The notes below the pieces were generated by a model. The model saw only the letters and a list, made by a program, of their open reading frames with translations, was not told the DNA's origin and made no database searches. A DNA stretch of 64,000 nucleotides from Blautia_A ammoniilytica. Its GTDB lineage: Bacteria > Bacillota > Clostridia > Lachnospirales > Lachnospiraceae. Positions within the stretch are counted from its first letter, which is position 1, and every line of letters starts with the position of its first letter. The stretch lies in NCBI RefSeq assembly GCF_025566965.1, contig NZ_JAOQJL010000004.1, positions 1 to 64,000 on the forward strand, read 5' to 3'. Positions 39,686 through 48,587 of this stretch are shown piece after piece. A program made the translations under genes and the position numbers.

Positions 39686-40606
39686 ATAGACGCAAATCAG
39701 ATACAGAACCTGTTTCCTGGAAATATCCGAAGGCTGCTTGTAGATGCCAGACTGGATTATGAAAAATTGTATGAGATCCGGCTGCGTGTGGGAAGACCCT
39801 TATTTGTTTCCTATGACGGTGGAGAATGTTTCCTGCGAAAACAGGGAGAAGAACAGTACCTGGTTACCCGTGAGGATCTTAAAGAAACTATGGAGCACGT
39901 CAGCGGATATTCGCTGTATGCTTATGAGGATGAGATCCGGCAGGGATTTTTAAGTGTACAGGGTGGACACAGGGTAGGAGTAACAGGAAAAGTGATCCTG
40001 GACGGAAATCAGATCCGTGGGATGAAATATATTTCCTGTATTAATGTACGGCTGGCACACCAGGTACTTGGGTGTGCTGATCCGGTCATGCCTTATATCC
40101 AGAAGAATACCTGGGTGGCACATACATTGATCGTTTCGCCGCCAAGATGCGGAAAAACAACTTTGTTAAGAGATATTATACGACAGTTAAGTAATGGCAG
40201 GGAAGGTATACCTGGACTGACCGTTGGTGTGGTGGATGAACGAAGTGAACTGGCAGGCTGTTATCAGGGGATTCCTCAGAATGATCTGGGACCAAGAACT
40301 GATATCCTGGACGGATGTCCCAAAGTAGAGGGAATGCAGATGCTGATCCGCTCTATGTCACCTTCTGTTGTAGCAGTGGACGAGCTGGGAAAAGAAGACG
40401 ATTATAAGGCAGTTGAGTCTGTGATCCATTGTGGCTGTAAACTGATCGCCACTGCTCACGGCGATTCCATGGAGGATGTGCTGGAGCAGCCTTTATTCCG
40501 GAAATTGTGGAAAGACCGGGTTTTTCAGAGATATATTCTTCTTGGCACAGGGGAACATGCAGGCATGATCCAGGGAATATATGACAGGAATGGAAATTTA
40601 TGCTGA
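39686..40606 (+). CDS. spoIIIAA: stage III sporulation protein AA (apparent AUA start)
   Basis: AAA ATPase of the SpoIIIA-SpoIIQ channel. The P-loop is PPRCGKTTLLRDI and the Walker B region SVVAVDELGKEDD. The only standard start near the frame opening, TTG 39767, has no ribosome binding site and cuts off conserved sequence. AAAGAGGTGAT ends five bases before ATA at 39686. From there the frame reads IDANQIQNLFPGNIRRLL and gives 306 residues, close to the B. subtilis length of 307. An AUA start, or an ATG-to-ATA change, is inferred. First gene of the mother-cell operon. Confidence 0.85.
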   Translation: MDANQIQNLFPGNIRRLLVDARLDYEKLYEIRLRVGRPLFVSYDGGECFLRKQGEEQYLVTREDLKETMEHVSGYSLYAYEDEIRQGFLSVQGGHRVGVTGKVILDGNQIRGMKYISCINVRLAHQVLGCADPVMPYIQKNTWVAHTLIVSPPRCGKTTLLRDIIRQLSNGREGIPGLTVGVVDERSELAGCYQGIPQNDLGPRTDILDGCPKVEGMQMLIRSMSPSVVAVDELGKEDDYKAVESVIHCGCKLIATAHGDSMEDVLEQPLFRKLWKDRVFQRYILLGTGEHAGMIQGIYDRNGNLC

Positions 40607-41118
40607 AAGATGCAGGATTGATTCTGATGGTTCTGGCAGGTGTAGGATTGGGCTTTTCCGGTTCCTGCCGTCTTACTCAAAGACTGGAAGCACTGAATAT
40701 GTGTATGCAGATGACGGTTTATCTAAAGGGTGAGATACGCTACGGAAGATTGTCTCTAAAAGAGGCTTTTGCAGATGGAGCGAATAAGCTTTCCGGGGAA
40801 TACAGGGGCTTTTTTCTGGCAGTAAGCAGGGAACTGGCGCAAAATACTGAAAAGACATTTGCACAGATTTTTGCAGAATGTGGGGAACAGTATCTGGGAA
40901 GACTGGAACTGACCCGGGAAGAGCAGGAAGAATTTCTGATTCTTGGCAGCAGGCTGGGATATCTGGATGTGGAAATGCAATGCAGGCAGCTTGAATTGTA
41001 TGAAAGCAATCTGATACAGCACATTCAGGAAGTGCGGGCACAGATTCCTGCAAAAAAGAAAGTGTATCAGAGTCTTGGACTGCTTGGAGGGCTTCTGGCA
41101 GCAGTGCTGGTCTGGTAG
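40600..41118 (+). CDS. spoIIIAB: stage III sporulation protein AB
   Basis: 172 residues. An N-terminal membrane segment (AGLILMVLAGVGLGFSG), a helical domain with KGEIRYGRLSLKEAFADGA and CGEQYLGRLELTREEQEEF, and a C-terminal membrane segment (LGLLGGLLAAVLVW). It is related to type II secretion F-like proteins and belongs to the feeding channel between mother cell and forespore. It overlaps spoIIIAA by 7 bases. Confidence 0.9.
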   Translation: MLKDAGLILMVLAGVGLGFSGSCRLTQRLEALNMCMQMTVYLKGEIRYGRLSLKEAFADGANKLSGEYRGFFLAVSRELAQNTEKTFAQIFAECGEQYLGRLELTREEQEEFLILGSRLGYLDVEMQCRQLELYESNLIQHIQEVRAQIPAKKKVYQSLGLLGGLLAAVLVW

Positions 41119-41139
41119 AGGGAATGAAAGGAGGAGACC

Positions 41140-41334
41140 TTGGAGGTCAGTATTATTTTTAAAATTGCTGCAGTTGGGATCCTGGTCTCCGTGCTGTCCC
41201 AGGTGCTGAAGCACAGCGGCAGGGATGAACAGGCATTTCTGGTTAGCCTGGCAGGACTTCTGGTTGTTTTATTCTGGATCGTACCTTATATATATGAACT
41301 GTTTGACAGTATCCGGCAATTGTTTGAACTTTAG
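41140..41334 (+). CDS. spoIIIAC: stage III sporulation protein AC
   Basis: 64 residues with a TTG start at 41140 (AAAGGAGGAGACC upstream; no ATG or GTG in frame). Two membrane helices: IIFKIAAVGILVSVLSQVL and FLVSLAGLLVVLFWIVPYIY. Length and sequence are typical of SpoIIIAC, a small membrane subunit of the engulfment-stage channel. Confidence 0.9.
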   Translation: MEVSIIFKIAAVGILVSVLSQVLKHSGRDEQAFLVSLAGLLVVLFWIVPYIYELFDSIRQLFEL

Positions 41335-41378
41335 TAACTGTCCAGCAGTTTGTTTCTGGAAAAATACTGAACAGTTAC
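41334..41378. repeat. GTAACTGT-type intergenic hairpin element, copy 2
   Basis: GTAACTGT (41334-41341) and ACAGTTAC (41371-41378) are exact inverted arms; the right arm is preceded by ATACTGA, similar to TATTGA in copy 3. It sits between spoIIIAC and spoIIIAD inside an operon. Confidence 0.55.
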
Positions 41379-41409
41379 AGACTATAAAGTCAGCAGGAGG
41401 CAGATATCC

Positions 41410-41796
41410 ATGGATATTATCAAGATTTCTCTTCTTGGAGTATGTGGTGTAATACTGGGATTTCTTATGAAGGGCACAAGGCCGGAATATACCTGCTTTA
41501 TCACCCTTGGTATTGGGCTTACGATCCTTGGCCTGGCTGTAGGAAAAATTGCCTATCTGTTTCAGGCACTGGATCAGATCAGTGAAAGTCTGCCTGTGGA
41601 TGGAAGCTATTTTCTGACCCTGATAAAAATGATGGGGATCACCTACATTGGACAGTTTTCGTCCGGGATCTGTAAGGATGCAGGATATCAGGCAACCGGT
41701 GTGCAGATTGAATTATTTTGCAGACTGTCTGTGCTGGTTTTGTGTATTCCTGTACTTATGGCTTTGCTGGAAACAGTTGAGAGTTTTCTGATATGA
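41410..41796 (+). CDS. spoIIIAD: stage III sporulation protein AD
   Basis: 128 residues with four membrane segments (starting MDIIKISLLGVCGVILGFLMKG, later ITLGIGLTILGLAVGKIAYLF). The conserved ITYIGQFSSGICKDAGYQATGVQIEL matches SpoIIIAD. AGCAGGAGGCAGATATCC precedes the ATG. It belongs to the membrane part of the mother cell-forespore channel. Confidence 0.92.
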   Translation: MDIIKISLLGVCGVILGFLMKGTRPEYTCFITLGIGLTILGLAVGKIAYLFQALDQISESLPVDGSYFLTLIKMMGITYIGQFSSGICKDAGYQATGVQIELFCRLSVLVLCIPVLMALLETVESFLI

Positions 41797-42947
41797 AAAA
41801 AAAGATGATAAAATGGCTGGCTATATGCTTTGTCTTTTTGGCCTGGACAGACTGCGCCCAGGGAGAGACAATGGCTTCAGGTGATGATTTTGTACAGGAG
41901 CAGCTTATTGGTCAGATGGACTTTGAAGGGATTCAGAAGATGCTGGATCAGGCACTGGGCAAAGGGGAATTTTCTTTTGCAGATGCAGTAAAAAAAATAC
42001 TAAGCGGGAACCAGGAAGTTTCAAAAGAGGTGTTGCAGGGATTTCTGCAGGGCCTTTTTTTTAACCTTGTAAAAGGAGAAAAAGACACTTTGCTCAGAAT
42101 CCTGCTTCTGATCCTTGGAACAGCGTTTCTTACAAATCTGTCAGCAGTATTTGAAGACGGACAGGCTGTAGAAATCACATTTTATATGCTATATCTTCTG
42201 CTGTTTATTATGATCATGAATTCCTTTGCACAGTTGTCCTGTAATCTTTCCGGAAGCCTTGGGTGGATCTGTGATTTTATGAAGGTTCTTACACCAGCTT
42301 ATTTTATGACAGTAGCGGCCTCCACCGGAGCTGCCACAGCAGCTGTTTTTTATCAGGGAATCCTTATGCTGACCTGGATGATCCAGTGGATCCTGACTGC
42401 ATTTTTACTGCCAGGTGTAAATCTGTACATTCTGTTATGTTTGGTAAATCATCTGACAAAAGAAAGCATGCTCAGCAAGCTGGCAGATCTTCTGGAAAGT
42501 CTGATCCGATGGGGAATGAAAAGCCTGCTTGGAATCGTAACAGGACTGCAGATTGTAAAAGGAATGGTGGCACCGGTGATGGATTCACTGAAACGGACCG
42601 CTCTTGGAAAAACTGCTAGTGCGATACCTGGTATAGGAAATGCGGTAAATACAGTTACAGAACTGGTGGTTACAACGGGTGTACTGGTAAGAAACTGTGT
42701 AGGTGTGGCAGCTCTTCTGGCTCTTTTGGTCACAGCTGCTGCACCTGTATTGCATTATGGCTTTTTAAGTCTTGCATATCGTTTCCTGGCAGCCCTTGCC
42801 CAGCCTGTAGCTGATAAAAGGATCGTAGGTGCGTTGACTACTATGGGAGAAGGCTGCGGATTGCTTCTTAGGATCCTCCTTACAGCTGAAGTGTTGTGTA
42901 TGCTTATGTTTATTATCCTTACATTAAGCTTTGGAGGAGGCGGATGA
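41793..42947 (+). CDS. spoIIIAE: stage III sporulation protein AE
   Basis: 384 residues with a signal-like N-terminus (KMIKWLAICFVFLAWTDCAQG) and about seven further membrane segments. Typical SpoIIIAE segments are visible: SYFMTVAASTGAATAAVFYQGILML-like and TALGKTASAIPGIGNAVNTVTELVVTTGVLVRNCVGVAALL. It is the largest membrane subunit of the channel. The start overlaps the spoIIIAD stop by 4 bases. Confidence 0.92.
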   Translation: MKKKMIKWLAICFVFLAWTDCAQGETMASGDDFVQEQLIGQMDFEGIQKMLDQALGKGEFSFADAVKKILSGNQEVSKEVLQGFLQGLFFNLVKGEKDTLLRILLLILGTAFLTNLSAVFEDGQAVEITFYMLYLLLFIMIMNSFAQLSCNLSGSLGWICDFMKVLTPAYFMTVAASTGAATAAVFYQGILMLTWMIQWILTAFLLPGVNLYILLCLVNHLTKESMLSKLADLLESLIRWGMKSLLGIVTGLQIVKGMVAPVMDSLKRTALGKTASAIPGIGNAVNTVTELVVTTGVLVRNCVGVAALLALLVTAAAPVLHYGFLSLAYRFLAALAQPVADKRIVGALTTMGEGCGLLLRILLTAEVLCMLMFIILTLSFGGGG

Positions 42948-43504
42948 AAGAAAATCTGTATGCCTGGATCAAAAACCTGGCTGTTTTTTATCTCCTTTTT
43001 ACAATGGTGCTTCATCTGGTGCCAGCAGGAAAATATGAAAAATATGTACGTTTTTTTATGGGACTGCTGCTGATCCTGATACTTCTGATTCCTGTATTCA
43101 CTTTGTTTGGAAAGGCAGAAGAATTAGGAGAAAGCTTTCAGATTTTGTATGACAAGAAAGAAGAGGAGCGAAAAGTACAGGAAGGGGAAAATCTGCAGAA
43201 AATGTTTATATGGAAAAGCCTTGAACAACAGCTGGAAGAAGAGATAGCAGAAGATTTAATGAAAAAGAACATGAAAGTTGAAAAGGTGGAAGTACTAATA
43301 GAGGGAGAAAACATAAAAGCCGTGCTGTATCTGCAATCAGAACCGGATCAGGAACTGGAGAGGAGGCTGAAGGATGAGCTTTTGGGACAATGGGGGATCC
43401 TTGCTGGAAACTGCCAGATCCAGGTTAAAAAAAATAAACCGGACACAGTGGATCACACTTTTTCTGGTGGGACTTCTTCTGGGGGTGATAGCAGTTCCTA
43501 CTGA
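42944..43504 (+). CDS. spoIIIAF: stage III sporulation protein AF
   Basis: 186 residues from ATG 42944 (GGAGGAGGCGG upstream, overlapping spoIIIAE). Two N-terminal membrane helices (NLAVFYLLFTMVLHLV, FFMGLLLILILLIPVFTLFG) are followed by a soluble ring-building-like domain with helix (EEERKVQEGENLQKMF) and strands (VEKVEVLIEGENIKAVLYL), ending in a Ser/Gly tail. It overlaps spoIIIAG by 131 bases, unusually long. Confidence 0.88.
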   Translation: MKENLYAWIKNLAVFYLLFTMVLHLVPAGKYEKYVRFFMGLLLILILLIPVFTLFGKAEELGESFQILYDKKEEERKVQEGENLQKMFIWKSLEQQLEEEIAEDLMKKNMKVEKVEVLIEGENIKAVLYLQSEPDQELERRLKDELLGQWGILAGNCQIQVKKNKPDTVDHTFSGGTSSGGDSSSY

Positions 43505-43826
43505 AAAAAAGACTGGATCGGATAATCGTGTGGGAAATGCTGCCAGGGAAGAGATACAGGAGCAGGGGAATGCCTCTGCTCTGGAACAAAGGCTTCAGCA
43601 GGTGCTTTCCGGCGTGGAAGGCGTGGGAAAGGTACAAGTCATGCTTATGACAGGAAATGAAAAAAGCACCTTTGGCTTTGGCAATGATAACAGCGAATTG
43701 ATCACAGGAGTGCTGATCGCTGCCCAGGGAGCTGATGATCCGGTGACAGTACGAGAGATTCAGCAGGCTGTGATGGCATTATTTCAGGTGGAAGCCCATA
43801 GAATTAAAGTAATAAAAATGATATAA
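43374..43826 (+). CDS. spoIIIAG: stage III sporulation protein AG
   Basis: 150 residues. One membrane helix (WITLFLVGLLLGVIAVP), then a linker and a ring-building domain (LEQRLQQVLSGVEGVGKVQVMLMTG, GVLIAAQGADDPVTVREIQQAVMALFQVEAHRIKVIKM). SpoIIIAG forms the large ring of the SpoIIIA-SpoIIQ channel. Its first 43 codons are inside spoIIIAF; AGGCTGAAGG lies upstream of the ATG. Confidence 0.9.
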   Translation: MSFWDNGGSLLETARSRLKKINRTQWITLFLVGLLLGVIAVPTEKKTGSDNRVGNAAREEIQEQGNASALEQRLQQVLSGVEGVGKVQVMLMTGNEKSTFGFGNDNSELITGVLIAAQGADDPVTVREIQQAVMALFQVEAHRIKVIKMI

Positions 43827-43837
43827 GGAGAGGCAAA

Positions 43838-44560
43838 GTGAAAAAAGGTTTAAAAAAGAATCAGGTGATCATCACCTCCCTGGCAATTCTGATCGCAGCA
43901 GCAGGCTATCTTAATTTTGCGGATGTGGATCTGGGCTTTAAGGATCAGGAGGCCAGCAGCAGTATCCTTGAAGATGTGGATTATGACCTGACAGATGAAA
44001 CAGCCCTTCTGGATGAGAACGGGGCAGATGGCACCGGAGATACGGAGGATGTGACTGCTCCGGGAGAAGCCGTACTTACAGGGGCATCCGGTTTTGCTGC
44101 CCAGGCAAAGCTTTCCAGAGAGCAGATCCGTTCCCAGAATAAAGCAGATCTTCAGGATATTATCAACAACCAGGACATTGGAGAGGAGCAGAAGCAGGAA
44201 GCTATTAATACCATGGTATCTGTCACTGAACTGACGGAAAAAGAGGCGGCAGCAGAACTGCTTCTTTCAGCCAAAGGCTTTGAGAATGTGATTGTAAATC
44301 TTACAGGAGAAACTGCGGATATCGTAGTGCCGGATACAGATCTGGATGATGCCAGAAGAGCGCAGATCGAGGATATTGTAAAACGAAAGACAGGGATCGC
44401 ACCGGAAAATATTGTGATCACTCCTTTAAGCCAGAGCGCTGAGGAAAGCGGCAATAAGGATGCGGGAATCAGCCAGATACCAGACCAGGAGGCAGAAGAA
44501 ACATCAGCAGGGAATGCAAAAAGCGATGATCTGGTTGAAACGGATGGAATCTATGACTAA
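43838..44560 (+). CDS. spoIIIAH: stage III sporulation protein AH
   Basis: 240 residues, with AAGGAGAGGCAAA before GTG 43838. One membrane helix (IITSLAILIAAAGYLNFA), an acidic linker, then the YscJ/FliF-like domain (QDIGEEQKQEAINTMVSVTELTEKEAAAELLLSAKGFENVIVNLTGETADIVV). This domain binds SpoIIQ across the intermembrane space. Last gene of the spoIIIA operon. Confidence 0.92.
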   Translation: MKKGLKKNQVIITSLAILIAAAGYLNFADVDLGFKDQEASSSILEDVDYDLTDETALLDENGADGTGDTEDVTAPGEAVLTGASGFAAQAKLSREQIRSQNKADLQDIINNQDIGEEQKQEAINTMVSVTELTEKEAAAELLLSAKGFENVIVNLTGETADIVVPDTDLDDARRAQIEDIVKRKTGIAPENIVITPLSQSAEESGNKDAGISQIPDQEAEETSAGNAKSDDLVETDGIYD

Positions 44561-44586
44561 CATAGCCCCTTACTGAGGAAATTCCC

Positions 44587-44616
44587 TTGACAGGAAAGCT
44601 TTCTGTATACTAGAAT
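44587..44616 (+). promoter_or_regulatory. sigma-A promoter for prfC
   Basis: TTGACA (44587-44592), 18 bp, TAGAAT (44611-44616), between spoIIIAH and prfC. An overlapping TATACT at 44606-44611 is too close to the -35 to be the main -10. Confidence 0.6.
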
Positions 44617-44680
44617 AGGAATGTTTATGAGTTATTATGGGAAACCTATTTATGACAGAACATTTTGCAGGAGGCATACT

Positions 44681-46270
44681 GTGTCAAAATATACGAAAGA
44701 AATAGAAAAAAGAAGGACCTTTGCTATTATTTCACATCCGGATGCTGGTAAGACCACGCTGACGGAGAAGTTTTTGCTGTATGGCGGAGCCATTAATCTG
44801 GCCGGAAGTGTTAAAGGCAAGGCAACGGCCCGTCATGCAGTTTCAGACTGGATGGAGATCGAAAAGGAACGAGGTATTTCTGTTACATCTTCTGTACTTC
44901 AGTTTCATTATGATGGATATTGTATTAACATTCTGGATACGCCGGGACATCAGGATTTCTCTGAGGATACTTACAGAACATTAATGGCCGCAGATTCTGC
45001 AGTTATGGTCATTGATGGTTCCAAAGGTGTGGAGGCACAGACCAGAAAGCTGTTTAAGGTATGTGTTATGAGACACATTCCTATTTTTACTTTTATCAAT
45101 AAGATGGACAGGGATGCCAATGATACATTTGATCTTCTGGATGAGATCGAGAAGGAACTGGGGATTGCAACCTGTCCCATCAACTGGCCCATTGGTTCCG
45201 GTAAAAAATTCCGTGGTGTTTATGACCGGAATACAGAGAAGATCCTTACGTTTTCTGATACTCAGAAAGGAACAAAGGAAGGCCATATTGAGGAGATACC
45301 GCTTCAGGATCCAAGAGCAGATCAGGTAATGGATCCGGAACAGAAAGAGCAGCTTCTTGAAGAAATTGAACTTCTTGATGGTGCAAGTGCTGATTTTGAT
45401 CAGGAGCTTGTAAGCAAGGGAGAATTAACCCCTGTATTTTTCGGATCTGCACTTACCAACTTTGGTGTGGAAACATTTCTGGAGCATTTCCTGGCGATGA
45501 CCACTTCTCCTCTTCCAAGAATGTCAGATGCAGGACTGGTGGATCCTATGTCAGATGATTTTTCTGCCTTTGTATTTAAGATCCAGGCAAATATGAATAA
45601 AGCGCACAGAGACAGAATCGCTTTTATGAGGATCTGTTCCGGTAAGTTTGATGCCTCCCAGGAGGTATATCATGTACAGGGAGAAAAGAAGATGCGTCTT
45701 CTTCAGCCACAGCAAATGATGGCAGAGTCAAGACATGTGGTGGATGAAGCTTATGCAGGAGATATTATCGGTGTGTTTGATCCTGGTATTTTTTCTATCG
45801 GAGATACTATTTGTGTGCCTGGCAAGAAATTTGCTTTTGAAGGGATTCCTACCTTTGCACCGGAGCATTTTGCGAGAGTGCGCCTTTTGGACACCATGAA
45901 GAGAAAGCAGTTTGTAAAGGGGATTACACAGATTGCCCATGAAGGAGCGATCCAGATTTTCCAGGAGTTGTTTGGAAACATGGAAGAGATTATTGTGGGA
46001 GTTGTTGGTGTGCTTCAGTTTGATGTGCTGAAATTCCGCCTGGAGAATGAGTATAATGTGGAGATTCGTCTGGAGAATCTTCCTTATGAGCATATCCGGT
46101 GGATCGCCAATAAAGACAAAGTAGATGTGGACAGTATTACCGGTACTTCAGATATGAAGAAAGTAACAGATCTTAAGGGAAATCCGCTTCTTCTCTTTGT
46201 AAATCCGTGGAGTGTGGGAATGACACAGGACAGAAATCCGGATTTAATATTGACGGAATTCAGCAAATAA
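44681..46270 (+). CDS. prfC: peptide chain release factor 3
   Basis: 529 residues. GTG 44681 is chosen (GCAGGAGGCATACT upstream) because the family N-terminus SKYTKEIEKRRTFAIISHPDAGKTT begins there, rather than the open frame at 44621. The G domain has HPDAGKTT (G1), RGISVTSSV (G2), DTPGHQDF (G3) and FINKMDR (G4). The C-terminal part matches RF3 (VVGVLQFDVLKFRLENEYNVE). This GTPase removes RF1/RF2 from ribosomes after termination. Confidence 0.95.
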   Translation: MSKYTKEIEKRRTFAIISHPDAGKTTLTEKFLLYGGAINLAGSVKGKATARHAVSDWMEIEKERGISVTSSVLQFHYDGYCINILDTPGHQDFSEDTYRTLMAADSAVMVIDGSKGVEAQTRKLFKVCVMRHIPIFTFINKMDRDANDTFDLLDEIEKELGIATCPINWPIGSGKKFRGVYDRNTEKILTFSDTQKGTKEGHIEEIPLQDPRADQVMDPEQKEQLLEEIELLDGASADFDQELVSKGELTPVFFGSALTNFGVETFLEHFLAMTTSPLPRMSDAGLVDPMSDDFSAFVFKIQANMNKAHRDRIAFMRICSGKFDASQEVYHVQGEKKMRLLQPQQMMAESRHVVDEAYAGDIIGVFDPGIFSIGDTICVPGKKFAFEGIPTFAPEHFARVRLLDTMKRKQFVKGITQIAHEGAIQIFQELFGNMEEIIVGVVGVLQFDVLKFRLENEYNVEIRLENLPYEHIRWIANKDKVDVDSITGTSDMKKVTDLKGNPLLLFVNPWSVGMTQDRNPDLILTEFSK

Positions 46271-46273
46271 CCC

Positions 46274-46302
46274 TTTTCATTTATTGGGTGATTTGATATA
46301 AT
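46274..46302 (+). promoter_or_regulatory. extended -10 promoter for asp23 operon
   Basis: TTTTCA (46274-46279), 17 bp, TATAAT (46297-46302) with TG one base ahead (TGATATAAT), 40 bp before the asp23 ATG. It probably serves asp23-nusB-xseAB and the genes after them. Confidence 0.6.
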
Positions 46303-46341
46303 TACAGGTAACTGAATATAACACCTTAGGAGGGTTATCAT

Positions 46342-46728
46342 ATGGCTGAAAAGAGAACAACATATAAAATACAGGATCTTGGCGGCATTGGTGAAGTGAA
46401 TATTGCAGACGAAGTAGTTGCGATCATTGCCGGTCTGGCAGCTACAGAGGTTGACGGAGTTGCTTCCATGGCCGGGAATATTACGAATGAGCTGGTAAGC
46501 AAGCTTGGGATGAAGAGTCTTTCCAAAGGCGTAAAGGTGGAAGTACTGGATGGGATTGTACGTGTAGATCTTACCCTGAATATCCAGTATGGCAAGAATA
46601 TCCTGGAGACAAGCAAGACAGTCCAGGAAAAGGTTAAGTCTTCCATCGAGAATATGACCGGGCTTGAAGTGGCAGATGTGAATATCCACATTGCCAGCGT
46701 AGATATGGAGAATGAAAAAGGAAAGTAA
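46342..46728 (+). CDS. Asp23/Gls24 family envelope stress protein
   Basis: 128 residues, with CCTTAGGAGGGTTATCAT upstream. The Asp23 core is clear: GEVNIADEVVAIIAGLAATEVDGVASM, then KGVKVEVLDGIVRVDLTLNIQYGKNI and ADVNIHIASVDM. Proteins of this family (YqhY in B. subtilis) sit next to nusB or acc genes and localise at the membrane; they are linked to envelope or lipid homeostasis. Confidence 0.9.
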   Translation: MAEKRTTYKIQDLGGIGEVNIADEVVAIIAGLAATEVDGVASMAGNITNELVSKLGMKSLSKGVKVEVLDGIVRVDLTLNIQYGKNILETSKTVQEKVKSSIENMTGLEVADVNIHIASVDMENEKGK

Positions 46729-46760
46729 GGCTTTCCTTTTTTAGATTGCGGGAGGATATT

Positions 46761-47162
46761 ATGCGAAGAAGGGAACTAAGAGAACATATTTTTAAACTTC
46801 TGTTTATGACCCAGTTTAATTCCCAGGACGAGATGGGAGAGCAGGTGCAGCTTTATTTTGAAGGCCTTGCTGAAGGAGAAGAGAAGGATCTGGAGTATAT
46901 CCGGGAGAAATATAATCATGTACTGGAGCATTTGGAGGATATTGACAGACAGCTGAATGAGACAAGCCATGGATGGAAGACAAAGCGAATGAACCGTGTG
47001 GATCTTACAGCTTTAAGACTGGCTGTTTATGAGATCAAGTATGACCCGGATGTTCCTACAGGGGTTGCCATTAATGAGGCAGTGGAGCTGGCCAAGCGCT
47101 TTGGCGGGGAAGCCTCAGGTTCTTTTGTGAACGGTATCCTTGGTAAGCTGGCGAATGAATAA
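46761..47162 (+). CDS. nusB: transcription antitermination factor NusB
   Basis: 133 residues from ATG 46761 (TGCGGGAGGATATT upstream). It opens RRRELREHIFKLLFMTQF and ends with the conserved RVDLTALRLAVYEIKYDPDVPTGVAINEAVELAKRFGGEASGSFVNGILGKL. It binds boxA RNA with NusE in rRNA antitermination. Its end overlaps the xseA start by 8 bases. Confidence 0.93.
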   Translation: MRRRELREHIFKLLFMTQFNSQDEMGEQVQLYFEGLAEGEEKDLEYIREKYNHVLEHLEDIDRQLNETSHGWKTKRMNRVDLTALRLAVYEIKYDPDVPTGVAINEAVELAKRFGGEASGSFVNGILGKLANE

Positions 47163-48369
47163 TATATACTCTGTAGGACAGGTAAACAGCTATGTGCGTA
47201 ATATGTTTACCCAGGATTACTTCCTTCAGAAGCTTCAGGTTAAGGGAGAAGTATCCAACTGTAAGTACCATACCAGCGGACATATCTATTTTTCCCTGAA
47301 GGATGAGACAGGCACCCTTTCCTGTGTGATGTTTGCAGGTCAGAGAAAAGGCCTGGCGTTCCGTATGAAGGATGGAGATCAGGTTGTGGTAGCCGGTACT
47401 ATTGATGTTTATCAGCGTGATGGCAGGTATCAGATGTATGCCAGGGAGATCACTTTGGAAGGAGCAGGTGATCTGTATCGCAGATTTCTGCTTCTGAAGC
47501 AGGAACTGGAAGAGATGGGCATGTTTGCTCAGGAATACAAGCAGGAGATTCCCAGATTTGTAAAGCGCCTGGGAGTTGTGACTGCACCAACAGGGGCTGC
47601 AGTACAGGATATCCGTAACATTTCCCTGCGGCGCAATCCATATCTGCAGATCGTTTTGTACCCGGCTCTTGTGCAGGGGGAAGGAGCTCCGGAAAGTATT
47701 ATGAAAGGGATCCGGATCCTGGACGGGCTGGATCTGGATGTGATCATTGTAGGCAGGGGTGGCGGATCCATAGAGGATCTGTGGGCCTTTAATGATGAAA
47801 GGGTTGCCAGAGCTATTTTTGAGTGTCAAACTCCCGTGATCTCAGCGGTAGGTCATGAGACAGATTTTACCATTGCTGATTTTGTGGCAGACCTGCGGGC
47901 ACCTACTCCGTCTGCCGCTGCAGAACTGGCAGTGTTTGATTATAAGAGTATTGTGGACGCAGTCGATTCCAGCAGGGAACGGCTGCATCGTGCCATGTGG
48001 GGCAAACTGCAGCTGCTTAAGAGCAGGCTTGATCAGTATCAGGTACGGATGCAGTATTTGAATCCACAGGGAAGGCTGCGGGACAGACAGCAGTATGCAG
48101 CTGATATGGAAGAGCGGCTTTATAAAGGAATGGAGGCAAAACTCCGTGAGAAACGGAATCTTCTTGCGTTATATCTGGAGAAGTATGCAGGCCTGTCGCC
48201 CCTTCGGAAACTGAATCAGGGATATTCCTATGTAACGGATATCCAGGGACATGCAGTTACCAGCATTGAAGGTATCAGAGAAAAGGACAGGCTGTTTATC
48301 GCTGTCACAGATGGAAGGGTTGAGACAGAGGTAATAGGTACAAATAAGGAGGGGCCATGGCTGAAGTAA
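47155..48369 (+). CDS. xseA: exodeoxyribonuclease VII large subunit
   Basis: 404 residues from ATG 47155. An N-terminal OB fold (YSVGQVNSYVRNMFTQDYFLQKLQVKGEVSN), the conserved catalytic region (GVVTAPTGAAVQDIRNISLRRNP, DVIIVGRGGGSIEDLWAFNDE, PVISAVGHETDFTIADFVADLRAPTPSAAAELA) and a long C-terminal coiled coil. With XseB it degrades single-stranded DNA. It overlaps nusB and xseB. Confidence 0.95.
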   Translation: MNNIYSVGQVNSYVRNMFTQDYFLQKLQVKGEVSNCKYHTSGHIYFSLKDETGTLSCVMFAGQRKGLAFRMKDGDQVVVAGTIDVYQRDGRYQMYAREITLEGAGDLYRRFLLLKQELEEMGMFAQEYKQEIPRFVKRLGVVTAPTGAAVQDIRNISLRRNPYLQIVLYPALVQGEGAPESIMKGIRILDGLDLDVIIVGRGGGSIEDLWAFNDERVARAIFECQTPVISAVGHETDFTIADFVADLRAPTPSAAAELAVFDYKSIVDAVDSSRERLHRAMWGKLQLLKSRLDQYQVRMQYLNPQGRLRDRQQYAADMEERLYKGMEAKLREKRNLLALYLEKYAGLSPLRKLNQGYSYVTDIQGHAVTSIEGIREKDRLFIAVTDGRVETEVIGTNKEGPWLK

Positions 48370-48587
48370 CAGAACAACAGGATGAATTGTCTGTGGAGAC
48401 TGCTTTTCAGGAACTCGACAGACTGGCAGACAGGCTGGAGGATCAGGAAACATCCCTGGAGGAATCCTTTGCCCTGTATAAAAAAGGAATGGAATTGTTA
48501 AAGTATTGCAGCGAGAAACTGGACACAGTAGAGAAAAAAATGCTGCAGATCAATGAGGATGGGACATTCAGTGAATTTTCAAAGTGA
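48357..48587 (+). CDS. xseB: exodeoxyribonuclease VII small subunit
   Basis: 76 residues. The family core FQELDRLADRLEDQETSLEESFALYKKGMELLKYCSEKLDTVEKKM is complete. AAGGAGGGGCC precedes the ATG, which overlaps xseA. Several copies wrap the XseA coiled coil. Confidence 0.93.
   Translation: MAEVTEQQDELSVETAFQELDRLADRLEDQETSLEESFALYKKGMELLKYCSEKLDTVEKKMLQINEDGTFSEFSK

Noticed and set aside
39767..40606. spoIIIAA starting at TTG 39767
   Set aside because: It would remove about 27 conserved residues and lacks a ribosome binding site; the frame is open upstream to a well-spaced GAGGTGAT.
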